This document shows, one piece after another, positions 1 to 10,707 of a stretch of 64,000 bases of DNA. The translations under genes and the position numbers were made by a program. Within the stretch, counting starts at the first letter, position 1, and the number at the start of each line of letters is the position of its first letter. Source of the stretch: Rhexocercosporidium sp. MPI-PUGE-AT-0058 (Eukaryota; Ascomycota; Leotiomycetes; Helotiales); NCBI GenBank assembly GCA_020746875.1, contig JAGTJL010000006.1:124001-188000 (forward strand). The letters are read 5' to 3'. The notes under the pieces are model-generated. The model was given only the letters and a program-made list of their open reading frames with translations. It had not been told where the DNA came from and searched no databases.

Positions 1-413
1 GATTGTGTAGACGATGGAGCTTGTAGAGGGGGTGCTTGGTACGGTGTAGATACGGCTGGAGATTGCTGCGGTCGCGGATATGGTTGCGGCTGATGCTGGG
101 GTACAGGCGCAGGCATATAATGCTGCTGTTGCTGCATAGCTGGAGGAGGAGATCGCACATATGGCGGCGGAGCATATGGATTATACTGGTGAGGTAGAGG
201 AGCATTGTGATATTGCTGGGGCATCACCTGCGGATAGTAGCTTGCGCCATATGGTTGCATATAGTTTGGGTACATCTGCGGAGGGTATTGCTGATGTTGT
301 TGTTGTTGCTGTTGGTGCTGATGGTGATGCTGTTGGTATTGGTTTTGAGGCCTCCTCCTGCCCACATCCGGTGGCATGCCTTGCCCTGCCGGCAGATGAC
401 GGCCGTTCATCAT
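1..413 (-). CDS. Q/P-rich protein, N-terminal part (runs off window)
   Basis: The minus strand is open from a double ATG (413-408) to the window edge, giving about 137 residues without a stop. The protein starts MMNGRHLPAGQ and then becomes low-complexity: a His/Gln run near residues 28-45, followed by Tyr/Pro/Gln-rich sequence with NPYAPPPYVRSPPP near residue 85. The codons are CAG/CAA-rich. Upstream in frame the reading frame stays open to a stop at 608-606 without another ATG, so the double ATG is the best start, unless a 5' intron exists. No domain is visible in this part. Such disordered Q/P-rich leaders occur on several fungal proteins, including some ubiquitin hydrolases and RNA-binding proteins; I cannot choose between them. 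The 3' end lies outside the window. Confidence 0.6.
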   Translation of the reverse strand, partial: MMNGRHLPAGQGMPPDVGRRRPQNQYQQHHHQHQQQQQQHQQYPPQMYPNYMQPYGASYYPQVMPQQYHNAPLPHQYNPYAPPPYVRSPPPAMQQQQHYMPAPVPQHQPQPYPRPQQSPAVSTPYQAPPLQAPSSTQ

Positions 414-2052
414 GCCGGCTTGGGAGGGAGATGCTTCTCCCAACTCAACCGCGTTGAGATCGAATTGGAGCTGTGCGTGCGAAGGTCGAACCGTGTGGGA
501 GCTTGGAGTGGGATGCGTTTCGCGACTGAGATTCGGCGCGCGGACGAGCGACGAGGCGACGAGGATTAGAGTCGAGGTACCCGTGTCGCCGAGAAGAAAG
601 GACAATCAATGCAAGGTATGTATTCGAGCTCGAGGTCGTCTTCTCGAGGAGGGTGAGAATGGCGAGTGAGAGTGGGAGTGGGAGTTGGGGTTGGGGGTTG
701 GACTTGAGGCTGCGATGTCGCGTGAACGGGCGAAGTTGAGTTATGTATCAACTCAGTTCTGGGGGGACAAATCCAAAATTATGAATAGAGGCCGAGCGAA
801 GTGACCGGACTGGCTGGACGGGCTGGACTGGGATTGGGTCCGGGCGCGCCAAGCCATCGCGGCTAGGTAGGCGAGGCTGGCAAGCGAAGACTTTTAAAGG
901 TCGGTCATCATGTAACTCGAGACTCAAGTATCTGTCTCTACGTCGAATGGATACAAGGAAATGTTTGTTGCAATATATTTCTGACCTACTTGTCTGATAC
1001 CAATAGGCTATTTGTGGACCGTGAAAACACCACATCATTCCGCGTTTATTTTTACGGTTATAATTAGGAAGTGTTGCCAGTTGCGGCTTATCAATGACAC
1101 TGACTGACTGCATGTAAGAGGGTGAGGCGAGGTGGGACAGCATCAGCGAGTTTGTACCCCAGACACCCGATGCAAGGGCAATCTTCGTCAAAAGGTACTG
1201 ACAGAAGCCGTAGGTTATTGATCTGTGGTTAGCTGACATATACGGGGTTGGATAGTATGCATGGTTTGTTATGAAGCCCAAGCATTAGGAAACCTGAGTC
1301 GATACAGGTTGGCTCGCTCATGTTTTGTCATCGCCAGAAAAGCCATGTCTGGGCCGCTTGATGCTTCAATAAAGTGCATACAACCAACGAGGTACTCAAT
1401 GCCGGTGCCACACATACCAAACATTTCATCATCCATCTCTTTATCCTGTCCTCTCAAGAACTTCCAGCCAGCGGTCATGACAAGGAGGTACCTTAAGGTA
1501 GTCAGTCAGTCCTAGATCTGAGCCCTCCTCCAACGCTTGCCGAACCGAGCACTAGCGCGAATTGCTCTTTGGCTGCACCGTAACCGTAGACCGTAATTAG
1601 TCCTGACAGTCGTACAGTCCTCCGTACCCTTCATCGCCCCTCATCTCTCCCCCATGCCCGTGGATGCTGGATGGATGCTGTGACTCCCGTCCTCTCTCCC
1701 ACCCCACTACAACCCCATCAGCGCCTCTGGCGTCTGTCTGCCTGTCTGTCTGTCTGTCGATTGATTATCAACAGCTTCACTTTCCATTTCCGTCTTCCCC
1801 TTCTCTCTCTTGTTTCCTTCCTTCACCCTCTCCTACGTCATCTCGCCATCGAGCTTCGGCTGTCTCAAGATCCTGCAGCGTTGAACCACTATCGTCCGCA
1901 TTCGCCTTCTACATCTCGAGTTGGACCTCCTTCTACAAGCCATATTTTAGACAACAAAGATAGGACAACAAACTCCAGCTGCAGGCCTCCTTTATACAGC
2001 TTGGCTGTCTGTAGAAACGCCAAAGCAGGTCCCGGAACAGTGCCGGGAAACA
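414..2052. other. Intergenic, divergent promoter region with CTGT microsatellite
   Basis: This 1.6 kb lies between two divergently transcribed genes and holds no convincing gene; the short open frames here have no domain or splice continuation. The right half (1600-2050) is pyrimidine-rich, as in many fungal 5' regions, and carries a tetranucleotide tract (CTGT repeated, 1732-1758). Confidence 0.6.
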
Positions 2053-4306
2053 ATGAATTCTGCTCCCCAAAACGCGTCTTCATCTGGCGGCAAATCGCTC
2101 AATATCTCCTCGCACTCCCCTCTCCAGCAGCAAAATCAAACACCTCCAAGCTTCGATTCAAGCTCTCGAAGGTCTGCGAGCCATTCGATTCCTGTCAACG
2201 CGTCTCCTAGGAACATCCAGGGTCATAAGAAGCAGCACAAGAATTCAAGGAAGCCGAGGCTTGCGGATGAGGATGCTATGGCGGAATCCGTATGATAATC
2301 GCAGATATGCAAGGGATTGTTGTGCTAATAGGAACCAGGGAGTCATGAGAAGTGCCACCAGCCGTCGGGGCCAGACTTCAATTACCCATCTAATGAACAT
2401 TACCCTCCCTCCTCGACCACAAGACTATCGAAATACCATTGCAAGAGGATCTAGACGGGGCAATATCTATGGAATTGGATCGGGTCATCATTCTAGTGAC
2501 AAGGCAAGGTGAGGTCACTGAACCCCTGGATTCTGATATGTACTAAGTTAATCTAGGTACATTCACGCAAACTACAGGTTCATCGTCAAGCCCAATGGAG
2601 ATTACAAACAACAAGCAATCAATGCCGACCAACATCTCGACTGGAACGATGTACTACAGATCCTCGCCTCTGCGGTGTCACAAGAAGCGTCATGTCCTAT
2701 TTGCCTCTCCCACCCAGTGGCCCCGCGAATGGCAAAGTGTGGGCATATCTTCTGCCTTCCTTGTTTAATCCGATATATGCACTCTACCGACGATGCGAAT
2801 CCGATGCCGGAGAAGAAGGCTCGCTGGAAGAAATGTCCAATTTGCTGGGACTCGGTGTACATCTCGGAAACTAGACCTGTGAGGTGGTACACTGGACAAG
2901 AAAGCCCTGCCCCACGCGAAGGGGACGATGTGGTTTTACGATTGGTGATGCGGCAGCCTGGAAGTACTCTCGCCTTACCAAGAGACGGAGCCGAAGCCCT
3001 TCCCAAATCTGAAGATATTCCCTGGTACTTCGCTGCGGAGGTTACGGATTATGCTAGAATCATGAAGGGCAGTGAGGAGTACATGCTAGAGCAGTACGAC
3101 GAGGAAATCCAAGATCTGCAGCGACAAGAAAATGAAGACGAGTTGATGTTTGGTGAAGAGCCTGAGTGGACGAGAAAGGCTGTCAACGCGGTTAAAGAGG
3201 CAAAGGAGAAGGTTCAGGGTATTGGACACCCACCAGCAATTGCCAAACAGCCATCAGAGAAGAAGCCCAAGAAACAGCCAATCCAGTTCACTGTGATGGA
3301 TGAAAACTCGCCCGAGATGTACTTTGTTCAGAACGCCTCGACATCTAACTTGAACCTAGCAAATGGAATGCCTACTCCTACCGTGAAAGCTGTTCATATC
3401 AATGGCGAGTCTTCAGGCCTTCCTGCTACTCATCCAGAGACAATACCGTCACACCCCGAAATGAGGCATCAACGATTCAACCAGAGTGAAGGCCATCACC
3501 CAGATGCTCCCTACTTCTTCTACCAGGCTCTTCTCCATTACTATCTAGCGCCTCTCGACATCCGAATCCTAAAGTCCGCATTCGGCAATTTCGCATCGTT
3601 CCCCTCGACCCTTCTCCCTCGCGTTGAGCGCGTATCTACCGGCCATATCATGGATTACGAATTGCGAAAAAGAACGAAATACTTGTCACATCTTCCAGAT
3701 GGTTGTGAAGTTGGTTTTCTCGAATGCAACTGGACAGATGTCGTTAGTCCAGAGATTCTGAGTCAGTTCAAAGAAGAGATTGAGAAGAGGCGAAAGCGTA
3801 ATCGGGACAAGGAAAGTCGAGAGGAGAGGGATAGGGTTCGGGCAGAGAAAGCCGAGGATGATGCTCGCTGGGCGAATGCGCGAAGGAAGCGTCCCAGCAT
3901 AACCGCGGATACATTTTCTTCTCAAGATTTTGTTGACGCTGCGTCTTCTTCCCTTGATGCGAGCAATGCATCACCTCCTTGGCCTACCAGACAAGGATCA
4001 TCCTTCGGACCTCTGGCATCCCCGTCAACAAGTCCCACTGCACCAAGGACAGTATGGGGTACAGCTTTGGTTGCTCCATCATCTCCAGAGACTCATGCTC
4101 AACATGTGGATCATGATGGTGATGATGGCTGGCTTTCGTCTTGGGAACAGGAACTGCGTGCCGAGAATGCTCAGAATGACTTGATTGCACAGGTTCAAGC
4201 AGCTTCATTAAATGGGCCGGAGATACCAAAGGTGGGTGCGCAGGGAAAGGGGAAGAAGAAGAAGAAGATCACGTTGATGAGCACTACTGCTAGACGAGCT
4301 GCTTGA
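2053..4306 (+). CDS. RING-finger E3 ubiquitin ligase, RNF10/Mag2 family
   Basis: Exons 2053-2289, 2339-2508 and 2557-4306 join in frame to 718 residues. The introns are 49 and 48 nt. Exon 2 encodes the family block GQTSITHLMNITLPPRPQ, and the second junction restores GSGHHSSDKARYIHANYRF. The RING follows: Cys182, Cys185, Cys197, His199, Cys202, Cys205, Cys229 and Cys232 in CPIC...KCGHIFCLPC...CPIC. The C-terminal third is charged and ends in a lysine-rich tail (GKGKKKKKITLM). Members of this family (human RNF10, yeast Mag2) mono-ubiquitinate 40S ribosomal proteins during ribosome quality control; that role is transferred from the family. The N-terminal 130 residues are Ser/Gln-rich and probably disordered. 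It is a housekeeping gene unrelated to the metabolic genes downstream. Confidence 0.9.
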
Positions 4307-5026
4307 TTTGCTCTTACTTGCATTTGCACATAGCGGGTGGTTCGGTTTGGCGTTTTGATTTACAGATACCGAGATGTAGATCTACAATACACGGAGGGTC
4401 GTACGGAAGTCGTTTTACCTTTCAATGGTCAAATTCATCCGTCGGTTGTATCCCTATGATCGTTACCTCCCTTGTGTTGTTTCCAAATTCCGCATCTCTT
4501 TCTGCCGCTTCGTGTCGTACATCGCGTTCGTAGTGGTCAATGCAGCAGCACCGCCAATGCTTCGAAAGTCAATTAATCCATGCAAAAACGCCACCTTTTG
4601 GTCCCAATCGCCCAATACGGTAATCGAAGTTTTGTTGGCCGACTCATGAGTTTCATACTTCATGACCTTTCCGTTTCTTCTTTATTCTTCCCCTTCCTCT
4701 TGCTCCTGTTCACCGAATCCATCAATGGTCTTCACAATTGAGATCTGTCACGGAAGTCATTATTTTCACGATCTCATGCCAAAGCTCTGAGCAAACAGCT
4801 GTGAGCTCGGTGGGATATCCAGTCTTTGTAAGTTTCTTCAATTCTTCAGAGACGAAGTCCGAATTAATAGTCTCTAGTATTCGCCGTTCTGGGACGACCG
4901 TTTCGTTCGTCATTACGTGCTAGAATCCAAATCTGTACTGAGTCGAACCCATTCGATTCGCTCGTCCGATCCCATCGCCTCGTCAGTCGAGATTGAAGCT
5001 GGCGCTGTGGTTCTATCTCGCAGTAG
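4307..5026. other. Intergenic, no gene recognised
   Basis: This 0.7 kb follows the RING gene. Both strands carry short open frames (for example 4738-4923 + and 4913-4722 -), but none shows a domain, a signal peptide or clean splice continuation. An upstream exon of the next, unrecognised gene could lie here. Confidence 0.4.
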
Positions 5027-6165
5027 ATATACGCGACACCAGTCAATTTCCTGTTTGGCAGTTTCCTCTCCTCCGACGGTCCTTTGAGATGGCTCGATGA
5101 TGAATGGAAGGGCAGCATTGGTCATATTTCAGACACCGAAGCCGCTATTTCAAAGATTAACGATATCTTGCCCAGTGCGTCGCAAACAAAAACACATATC
5201 TTCGACCATATGCTGCAAGAGCTAGATGGCATGATGGACTACCACGTCTTTGGTGCCCGCGTTCCGGTATCAAGTGGAGAGCTCCAGCCATGGGACTCGA
5301 AGACTGGGCTTGACACTACTCGGCCACTTAGACCCAATGGCGGGCCTGCTCATCGAAAGGGAGTTGGTACCCACTCGTCCAAGGGGGAAGCTTCTTGTTC
5401 TTCAAAGACTTCACGACGTCGGAAGAGCCGGGCTGTCAAATCGAACGTCGGTACAAATAACGTCGACGACGAGTCGCAAGAGAGCTCGAATGTGTTTGCA
5501 CAAGATAGTGGCATTGGAGCTCACAACACACGAATGCAATCGCATCATCTTCTCTTCACCCCACAACTCCGCCGCCTCTGTCGAATCCTCATGCCGAGTT
5601 TGAGAAGATGACAGACCACCTCTCCCCTGGCGAGCTTACCCCTCTTCCGACCTATACATCTGCCAGCCTTCCCAACCGCATCTTGGGCCCTAATCACCTG
5701 GTAGTGACGCTGGGGCACGCATCCAAAAGGCCACACTGTACCGATCCGTCACAATCGCGAAATATTTATGCTTCAGGGCATCTTCCAGGCGAACAACATG
5801 GCCCCATTTCGAATCTGCTGGCATCTCACACTGAAGTTCCAGGATTTTCAAGCGCATCAGCAACCACTGCAATGCGTATCTCAGATCTTCCCAGTCTAAG
5901 CTACGGCAGTAGCTCTTTGCAAGATCCGGTACCGTCTCAAGTTCCCGCGTATGTTCATAACCCCGGAGGTATCTGGTTTAATGCAAACATGGGGTATGGG
6001 GTTAGGCAAGATGACGAGGGGGAAACAAGCGAACCGCAGGCGATCAAGGCGGGAGTGAACACACAGCCCGGTCCTGAAATGGCCATGGAAGAGGGTTCAG
6101 AGAATGTTGGGACGTCGGGGTTGAGCAATGTTTACGAGTTTGTGGATTTCTCTGGGGGCTTCTGA
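5027..6165 (+). CDS. Hypothetical protein, structure incomplete
   Basis: Two coding-like frames lie in tandem. From a possible acceptor (TAG at 5024-5026) the frame reads IYATPVNFLFGSFLSSDG, continues through RWLDDEWKGSIGHISDTEA, and stays open to about 5450. A second frame, open from 5509 to the stop at 6165, contains HAEFEKMTDHLSPGELTPLP and ends NVYEFVDFSGGF. Because a TAG at 5506 blocks the second frame, an intron with its acceptor at or after 5508 is expected. I could not find a donor that keeps frame with a good consensus, so the model is incomplete. The first exon with the start codon is also not identified. The product is Ser/Pro/Gly-rich with no domain I know. It could be a lineage-specific nuclear protein, or a gene with one frameshift. 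Confidence 0.4.
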
Positions 6166-6512
6166 GGTGTCTTTTTCGTTGTCTATAGATCTCTTTTGTT
6201 GTGGGAGGCAGAAGCCAACAGTCTGGGTTTGACTCGAATTTGGTTTTGTCTGCTCCTCCTTTTCCTTTGCTACGAATAGATGTCAACAATCAAAGTTAAG
6301 CGAAATGACAATACAGGGTCTACGCGCTATAAATACAGGCATCTCATCACTAAAAATTTAGCTCACGGAAATGAAGACAATGCCGGACAAGATTTTCCTC
6401 CATTCATTTGGTATCAAGTCTTTCAATGAGGGGTTTTCTTCAACTTTCAGAGTCGGAGCGGCAACATTCTGTGCAGATTTCCTTTCTGCGAGAATGCACT
6501 GGCCACATTCAT
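6166..6512. other. Convergent intergenic, nothing seen
   Basis: These 347 bases separate two convergent genes. They contain a TATAAATA string (6328-6335) that faces no gene and is probably chance. No RNA gene or repeat is visible. Confidence 0.5.
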
Positions 6513-7439
6513 TTATGTACCAGCTTTCAGCTGTGCCAGGATAGGGGCAGCAACTTCCAAAGTATGCAAGCTCAGTAATGTAGCAATCTCCAAGACTTCC
6601 ATAATTTCTTCCGGTGTTGCTCCATACCCAATCGCATTCTTCATGTGCAGCTTCAAGCCTGGTTGATAGAGATGCGTCGCTGCTACATCGAATGCGCAGT
6701 ACACCAGCTCTTTGATCTATTCGCCCAACTCAGCTTTGATCTTGTGCCAATACGGCTGATTTAAAAACACTACTTCAATGAAAGAGCCTCCAAGCAAAGA
6801 TCGCGGGAGGGAACATGTCAGAAGAAAGTAAAGAGGACCCACCTTCGGCTCCAAGACACCACCTCCACTCCCATCACCTTTCATATCCTTCACCCACGGC
6901 ACAGTCGAGAAGTCCAAATAAGCCTCAAAGAACTCCGGATCAAGCCTCAAGAAGTCCTCCCAGAACTCATGCCAATAACCTCTCTTCTTCGTAAATTCTT
7001 CTCTTAGATCAATCCTCTTCTGGTCCTTCGGCGCCTCAATCGTCGTTTTGTGGCTCTCATAAATACCCTCCTCCTTCATGACCTCCACCAAAATCGGCAC
7101 ACCGATATTACATGCATGGATTCCAAGCGTGCTTGTCAATTCGAGAACTTCAGTGACTTCTGCGATGCTGGCTCCTGCTTCGAGGGCGGCTCGCATGTGT
7201 GTGTGGATTCCGGGGAGGTAAAGGTGTGTTGAGGAGCTGGAGACGGAGAGGGCGATGAGGGATTGGATCTTGGGTGGGAGATGCTGCTTTTTTCTCGGGA
7301 CACCCCGGAGGTGGGCGCTCGCACTGAATATTTCCGGTGAAAGATTGAGAATATCTTGCCATCCGGTCGTGAAGGCGAGATCGCCTAGGGAGGATTGAAA
7401 CTCTGCCTTCAATTGTGCTGGGGATTTAGAAGATGCCAT
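6513..7439 (-). CDS. Carboxymuconolactone decarboxylase-fold protein, two-domain (CMD1)
   Basis: Exon 1 is 7439-6843 and exon 2 is 6716-6513, joined phase 0 across a 126-nt intron with a GTGGGT donor, giving 266 residues. The N-terminal half holds an AhpD/CMD-like helical domain (residues about 45-115, IQSLIALSVSSSSTHLYLPG, then HTHMRAALEAGASIAEVTEV). The C-terminal half repeats it (residues about 175-262, LEPKIKELVYCAFDVAATHL, then HMKNAIGYGATPEEIMEVLE). The CXXC redox pair of true AhpD peroxidases is absent, so peroxidase activity is doubtful. Known activities in this fold are decarboxylation of gamma-carboxymuconolactone and alkylhydroperoxide reduction; which, if either, applies is unknown. 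It opens the metabolic neighbourhood, and an exact TGCGGGGTA lies 167 bases upstream of the start. Confidence 0.85.
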
Positions 7440-7877
7440 TGTCTGATGTGGGTTAGGTGATTAGGGTTCAATTAATTCTTAATCGAACTGGAATGATTCT
7501 TTTGCCTACTCCAAAGTAAGAGTGCTCACTATTCATGTATGTAAATTATCAAATGCCCCTCATGATGTTGACTTGTCGACCCCGCGGTTTGGGGAAGTGT
7601 GGGGCTGCGGGGTAGTGGAGAAGTATTCAGAAACAGAGTAAACATGATCGAATTTGGGTCAGGGAGCACTGATACTTCGGGTTTTCTACTATTACAAGAT
7701 GACTCTCCGATCGAGGTATTTTCGTGGTTTCCAGTCAAGTTGTGTTGTGGCTGGGACTTGGACCACCTCTGGCGTCTTTCAGACATTGCTCTTGTCTGCT
7801 CGTAAATGTTGTTGTGACAACTTTCGGGTCTAATGATCGTTTCCGAGATTCAATTGTTGTTGAATATGAATTCTTAG
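7440..7877. other. Intergenic, promoter of CMD1
   Basis: This is the 5' region of CMD1 and the 3' region of MBL1, both on the minus strand. The G-rich stretch at 7580-7615 contains three GGGG runs, including the exact shared 9-mer listed separately. No gene is seen. Confidence 0.6.
7606..7614 (+). promoter_or_regulatory. Shared cluster motif TGCGGGGTA (CMD1 promoter)
   Basis: This is an exact copy of the 9-mer found in four promoters of this neighbourhood. It lies 167 bases upstream of the CMD1 start. The GGGG core suits an Adr1-like zinc-finger reader; binding is inferred. Confidence 0.5.
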
Positions 7878-8908
7878 CTAAACAAATCCCCAGAAACGTT
7901 TCTTGTTTCTCGGATCCTGTTCCCATTCAACATCATGAGCAAATATCACTTCAACCCCTTGCTTCTCTATCAAACGAATTCGATCAATCGTACGCTCGGC
8001 CTCTTCCCGATCAGCATGGATGCAACAAATGTGACCTTCCGAATCCGGCCAAGTTCCAATATCCTTTTCCATTCTTATGATTCTTCTATCATGGCATGCA
8101 TCCCCTCCAAGATACACACATTTGTTTAGCCCCGTCTTGGCGTAAAGATTGATATGGCCAGGCAGATGTCCTGGCGCATCAACGATATATAGGCTGCCGT
8201 CTCGGAAGACATCTATGACATTTGGGAACATAGCATGAGATGTCCAGCCCTGGAGAAAGTTCGGTGTGCCAATTTTGGAGCACCGTCCCAAAACTTCCTT
8301 TGATGATGATGGGCTTACTAGCTCCGTCGTCCTCGACTCAGGGAGAAGATCAGCTTCGAAGAAAGAGTGCCCTCCACGAAGAGATGCGGATTTCCCTTGA
8401 AGTAGAGCTTTTGCTCCAAATCCAACGATGAAGTGACTTCGTGGAAAATCACGGGGTTCGCCAATATGATCCCAATGAACCTGCAATGCGCAATCCATGT
8501 CAGCTGCAACCCTGCAAGATCGAGGTGAATACATACATGAGATAGAATCACATAATCAATATCATCAGGTGCGATACTACCAGCCGCAAGACTTTTGACC
8601 ACATCTGGATCTGTACTCATTGGTTGCCGACTTTCTGTGTGTTTCCTGATCGGCTCCGAGTATCTGTTTATATCTCTCCGCAATCCCAAATCAAAGACAA
8701 TCCTGGTTTTCTTCCCAGTCGAGATATCTTCATGCTGAATAAGGAAAGCAAGTGAGGGAACTGTGTTGTGTGCTGTCTTTGAAGCGGGGTGAACGAATTG
8801 GTATTCCGGGAGAGAGAAGTGTCCTGCAGACAGAGCATGAACTTGAACTGTTGCCGTTTCCAGTGGAGGGGATGGTGGACCGGAATTCTTCACGAAAATA
8901 GACGACAT
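7878..8908 (-). CDS. Metallo-beta-lactamase-fold hydrolase, lactonase-like (MBL1)
   Basis: Exon 1 (8908-8537) and exon 2 (8480-7878) join phase 0 across a 56-nt intron to give 324 residues. The splice falls inside the metal site: exon 1 ends ...ILSH and exon 2 starts VHWDHIG, forming the HXHXDH-like motif SHVHWDHIG near residue 123. Later ligands are visible in VDAPGHLPGHINLY (His), GGDACHD (Asp) and FAHD (His). The N-terminal sequence (ALSAGHFSLPEY, then FDLGLRRD) matches fungal relatives of AttM-type N-acyl-homoserine lactonases. A role in opening a lactone or lactam ring is inferred from the fold. It is divergent from HIBADH1, with which it shares a 288-bp promoter. It is a paralogue of MBL2, at roughly half identical residues over the aligned part by eye, but MBL2 lacks the intron. 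Confidence 0.88.
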
Positions 8909-9196
8909 GCTGCGCAGCGGCCGGTATTTTGGGACTCTTGCATGGCGACACAGGAATAATGACAGTTATTCAAATCTTTGAGGTTCCACTGTGGGAACAA
9001 TTCCGCTGACTTGGGGTAAGATACGCCACGAAAGAGTGTCCCCGAAGCTTCACGCCAAGGGGATGGCGAATTTTGGGGAACTCGCCAGCCAAGCGGAAGA
9101 AGACTAGCCCTCTTTAATGTCATATTCTCATGTGCGAAGGTCACGAATGTTCTTTCTACTCAAATTCACCTTTTGAAACTGCCAAAGTACGTCAAG
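8909..9196. promoter_or_regulatory. Shared divergent promoter MBL1/HIBADH1
   Basis: Only 288 bases separate the start codons of MBL1 (-) and HIBADH1 (+), so the two are probably controlled together. A variant of the shared motif, CTTGGGGTA, lies at 9010-9018. It keeps GGGGTA but not the leading TGC. No clear TATA box is seen. Confidence 0.55.
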
Positions 9197-10235
9197 ATGG
9201 AATCGCCTGCGGAAAAGACCTACGAGTCCATTGGATTCATTGGGCTAGGAGCAATGGGCTTCCCAATGGCGAGGCATCTGGCGAATAAGCTTCCGCAGCA
9301 GACTCCAATATATGTGTTCGATGTCGCAAATGAAGCAATGAACAAGCTCTATGACGAGTTTCCGAAGAAGGTTGTCAAGTGCGGGAGTGCAAAAGAAGTA
9401 GCAGAACAGACGGTACGGATTCATTTCAAGCATCACCGAGACACACAAGTATCGTAGCTGACAATTAGGTTAGAACACAGTGTTATCGATGGTACCAGAA
9501 GGAGCACATGTCAAGGCAGTATATTTGGATGAGAAGAACGGAGTCTGCAGCACGGATATCTCAAATAAACTCCTCATCGACTGTTCAACAATTGATACTG
9601 CAACCAGTCTTCTTGTCAAAGACCACATCGCAAAAAACTTCCCCACAGCATTGTTCTACGACGCGCCTGTTAGTGGCGGAGTAGTTGGAGCCGTCAAAGG
9701 CACAATTGCTTTCTTCCTAGGCTGCTCGAAAACGGATCCAAGCCTTCCTCGCCTCACACAGCTCCTTGAACATATGGGTTCGCAGGTGATACCTTGTGGG
9801 GGACCATCACTTGGTCTAGCTGCCAAACTCTCGAACAATTACTTGTCGGGCATCATTGCAATTGCCTGTTCGGAAGCAATGGACATGGGAATGCGAGCTG
9901 GATTGGACCCCATCACCCTTGCGAAAGTCTACGCAGCAGGCACAGCACAGAACACGGTCTGCGATAGATTCAACCCAGTCCCTGGTGTCTATCCCGAAGC
10001 CCCATCCACGAATGGCTACAAGAATGGCTTCAAAGTTCAGTTGATGCGGAAGGATTTCGGATTGGCAGTAGATATGGCCAAGAGAGTTGGAGCAAAGAAT
10101 GTGTTGGGACAGATTGGGCTGGAGACATATACGGCAGCAAGTAATGATCCCAGGTGTAGAGATTTAGATTCCAGAGTTGTATATAGATATCTAGGGGGAA
10201 ATGAAGACTGGAAAACGAATAACAGCGCAGAATAG
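9197..10235 (+). CDS. Beta-hydroxyacid dehydrogenase, NAD(P)-dependent (HIBADH1)
   Basis: Exon 1 (9197-9412) and exon 2 (9474-10235) join phase 0 over a 61-nt intron and give 325 residues. The first in-frame ATG is at 9197 (MESPAEKTYESIGFIGLGAM). The N-terminus has the Rossmann motif GLGAMGFPMA (residues 16-25). The substrate-binding signature DAPVSGGVVGAVKG follows near residue 132, and the catalytic-lysine region is GLAAKLSNNYLSG. This is the 3-hydroxyisobutyrate / 6-phosphogluconate / tartronate-semialdehyde reductase superfamily, which oxidises a beta-hydroxy acid to a semialdehyde or keto acid. The exact substrate is not readable. It lies divergent to MBL1 and upstream of CMD2. A second copy, HIBADH2, lies at 18.9-20.0 kb with a different intron layout. 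Confidence 0.9.
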
Positions 10236-10707
10236 ATTATTTCAAAATGCATTATGGGCTTTGGTTACTAGAACTGAGCGTATTCGCTTGTTTATGATCC
10301 AGGAGCTCGTTTGCTACACCTTCACGTTTTGATGTGGTTATTCTCGATTCTACATGGAGCATCGCGATACTTCTGTTGAGCTACGATATTAAGTGACTGT
10401 AACCTCGGTTTTGAGAGTACCCTAAACTTTGGTGAATTGCCATATCCGGTCTGGGAGAGTTTTGTGGCTCGATGCGGGGTACGAGAGGGGGATGTGGGGT
10501 AATTTGGCACGAAGTCAGCGCGTGGGGCAGCTTCTCCAACAGCATCGAATTCTTCGTCCGATGTCGTTGGCGTTGCTACCTCTTGTCTGCAAATCTTCTT
10601 GAATTTTGAAGTTTGCAGTTTTCATAGTCCTCTACACTCAACCACTCTATCTGTCATCAATAATTTCCTCAAACAAACCCGTCGTCGCCAATTTGTCAGC
10701 TTCCAAC
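10236..10707. other. Intergenic, promoter of CMD2
   Basis: This is the 3' end of HIBADH1 and the 5' region of CMD2. It holds two copies of the GGGGTA-type motif 20 bases apart, listed separately. No gene is seen. Confidence 0.6.
10473..10501 (+). promoter_or_regulatory. Tandem cluster motifs TGCGGGGTA and TGTGGGGTA (CMD2 promoter)
   Basis: An exact TGCGGGGTA (10473-10481) is followed 20 bases later, about two helical turns, by TGTGGGGTA (10493-10501). Both lie in the same orientation, about 210-235 bases before the CMD2 start. Spaced same-strand copies are typical of real activator sites; function is inferred. Confidence 0.5.

Noticed and set aside
1..330. Tandem CAG/CTG-rich triplets as a repeat array or CRISPR-like structure
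   Set aside because: They encode Gln/His runs in an open frame; spacing and sequence do not fit an array, and the genome is eukaryotic.
1671..2210. 179-codon open frame upstream of the RING gene
   Set aside because: It runs through the pyrimidine-rich leader and overlaps the true RING start in another frame; it has no domain.
6328..6335. TATAAATA as a promoter
   Set aside because: It lies between two convergent genes with no downstream start in either direction.
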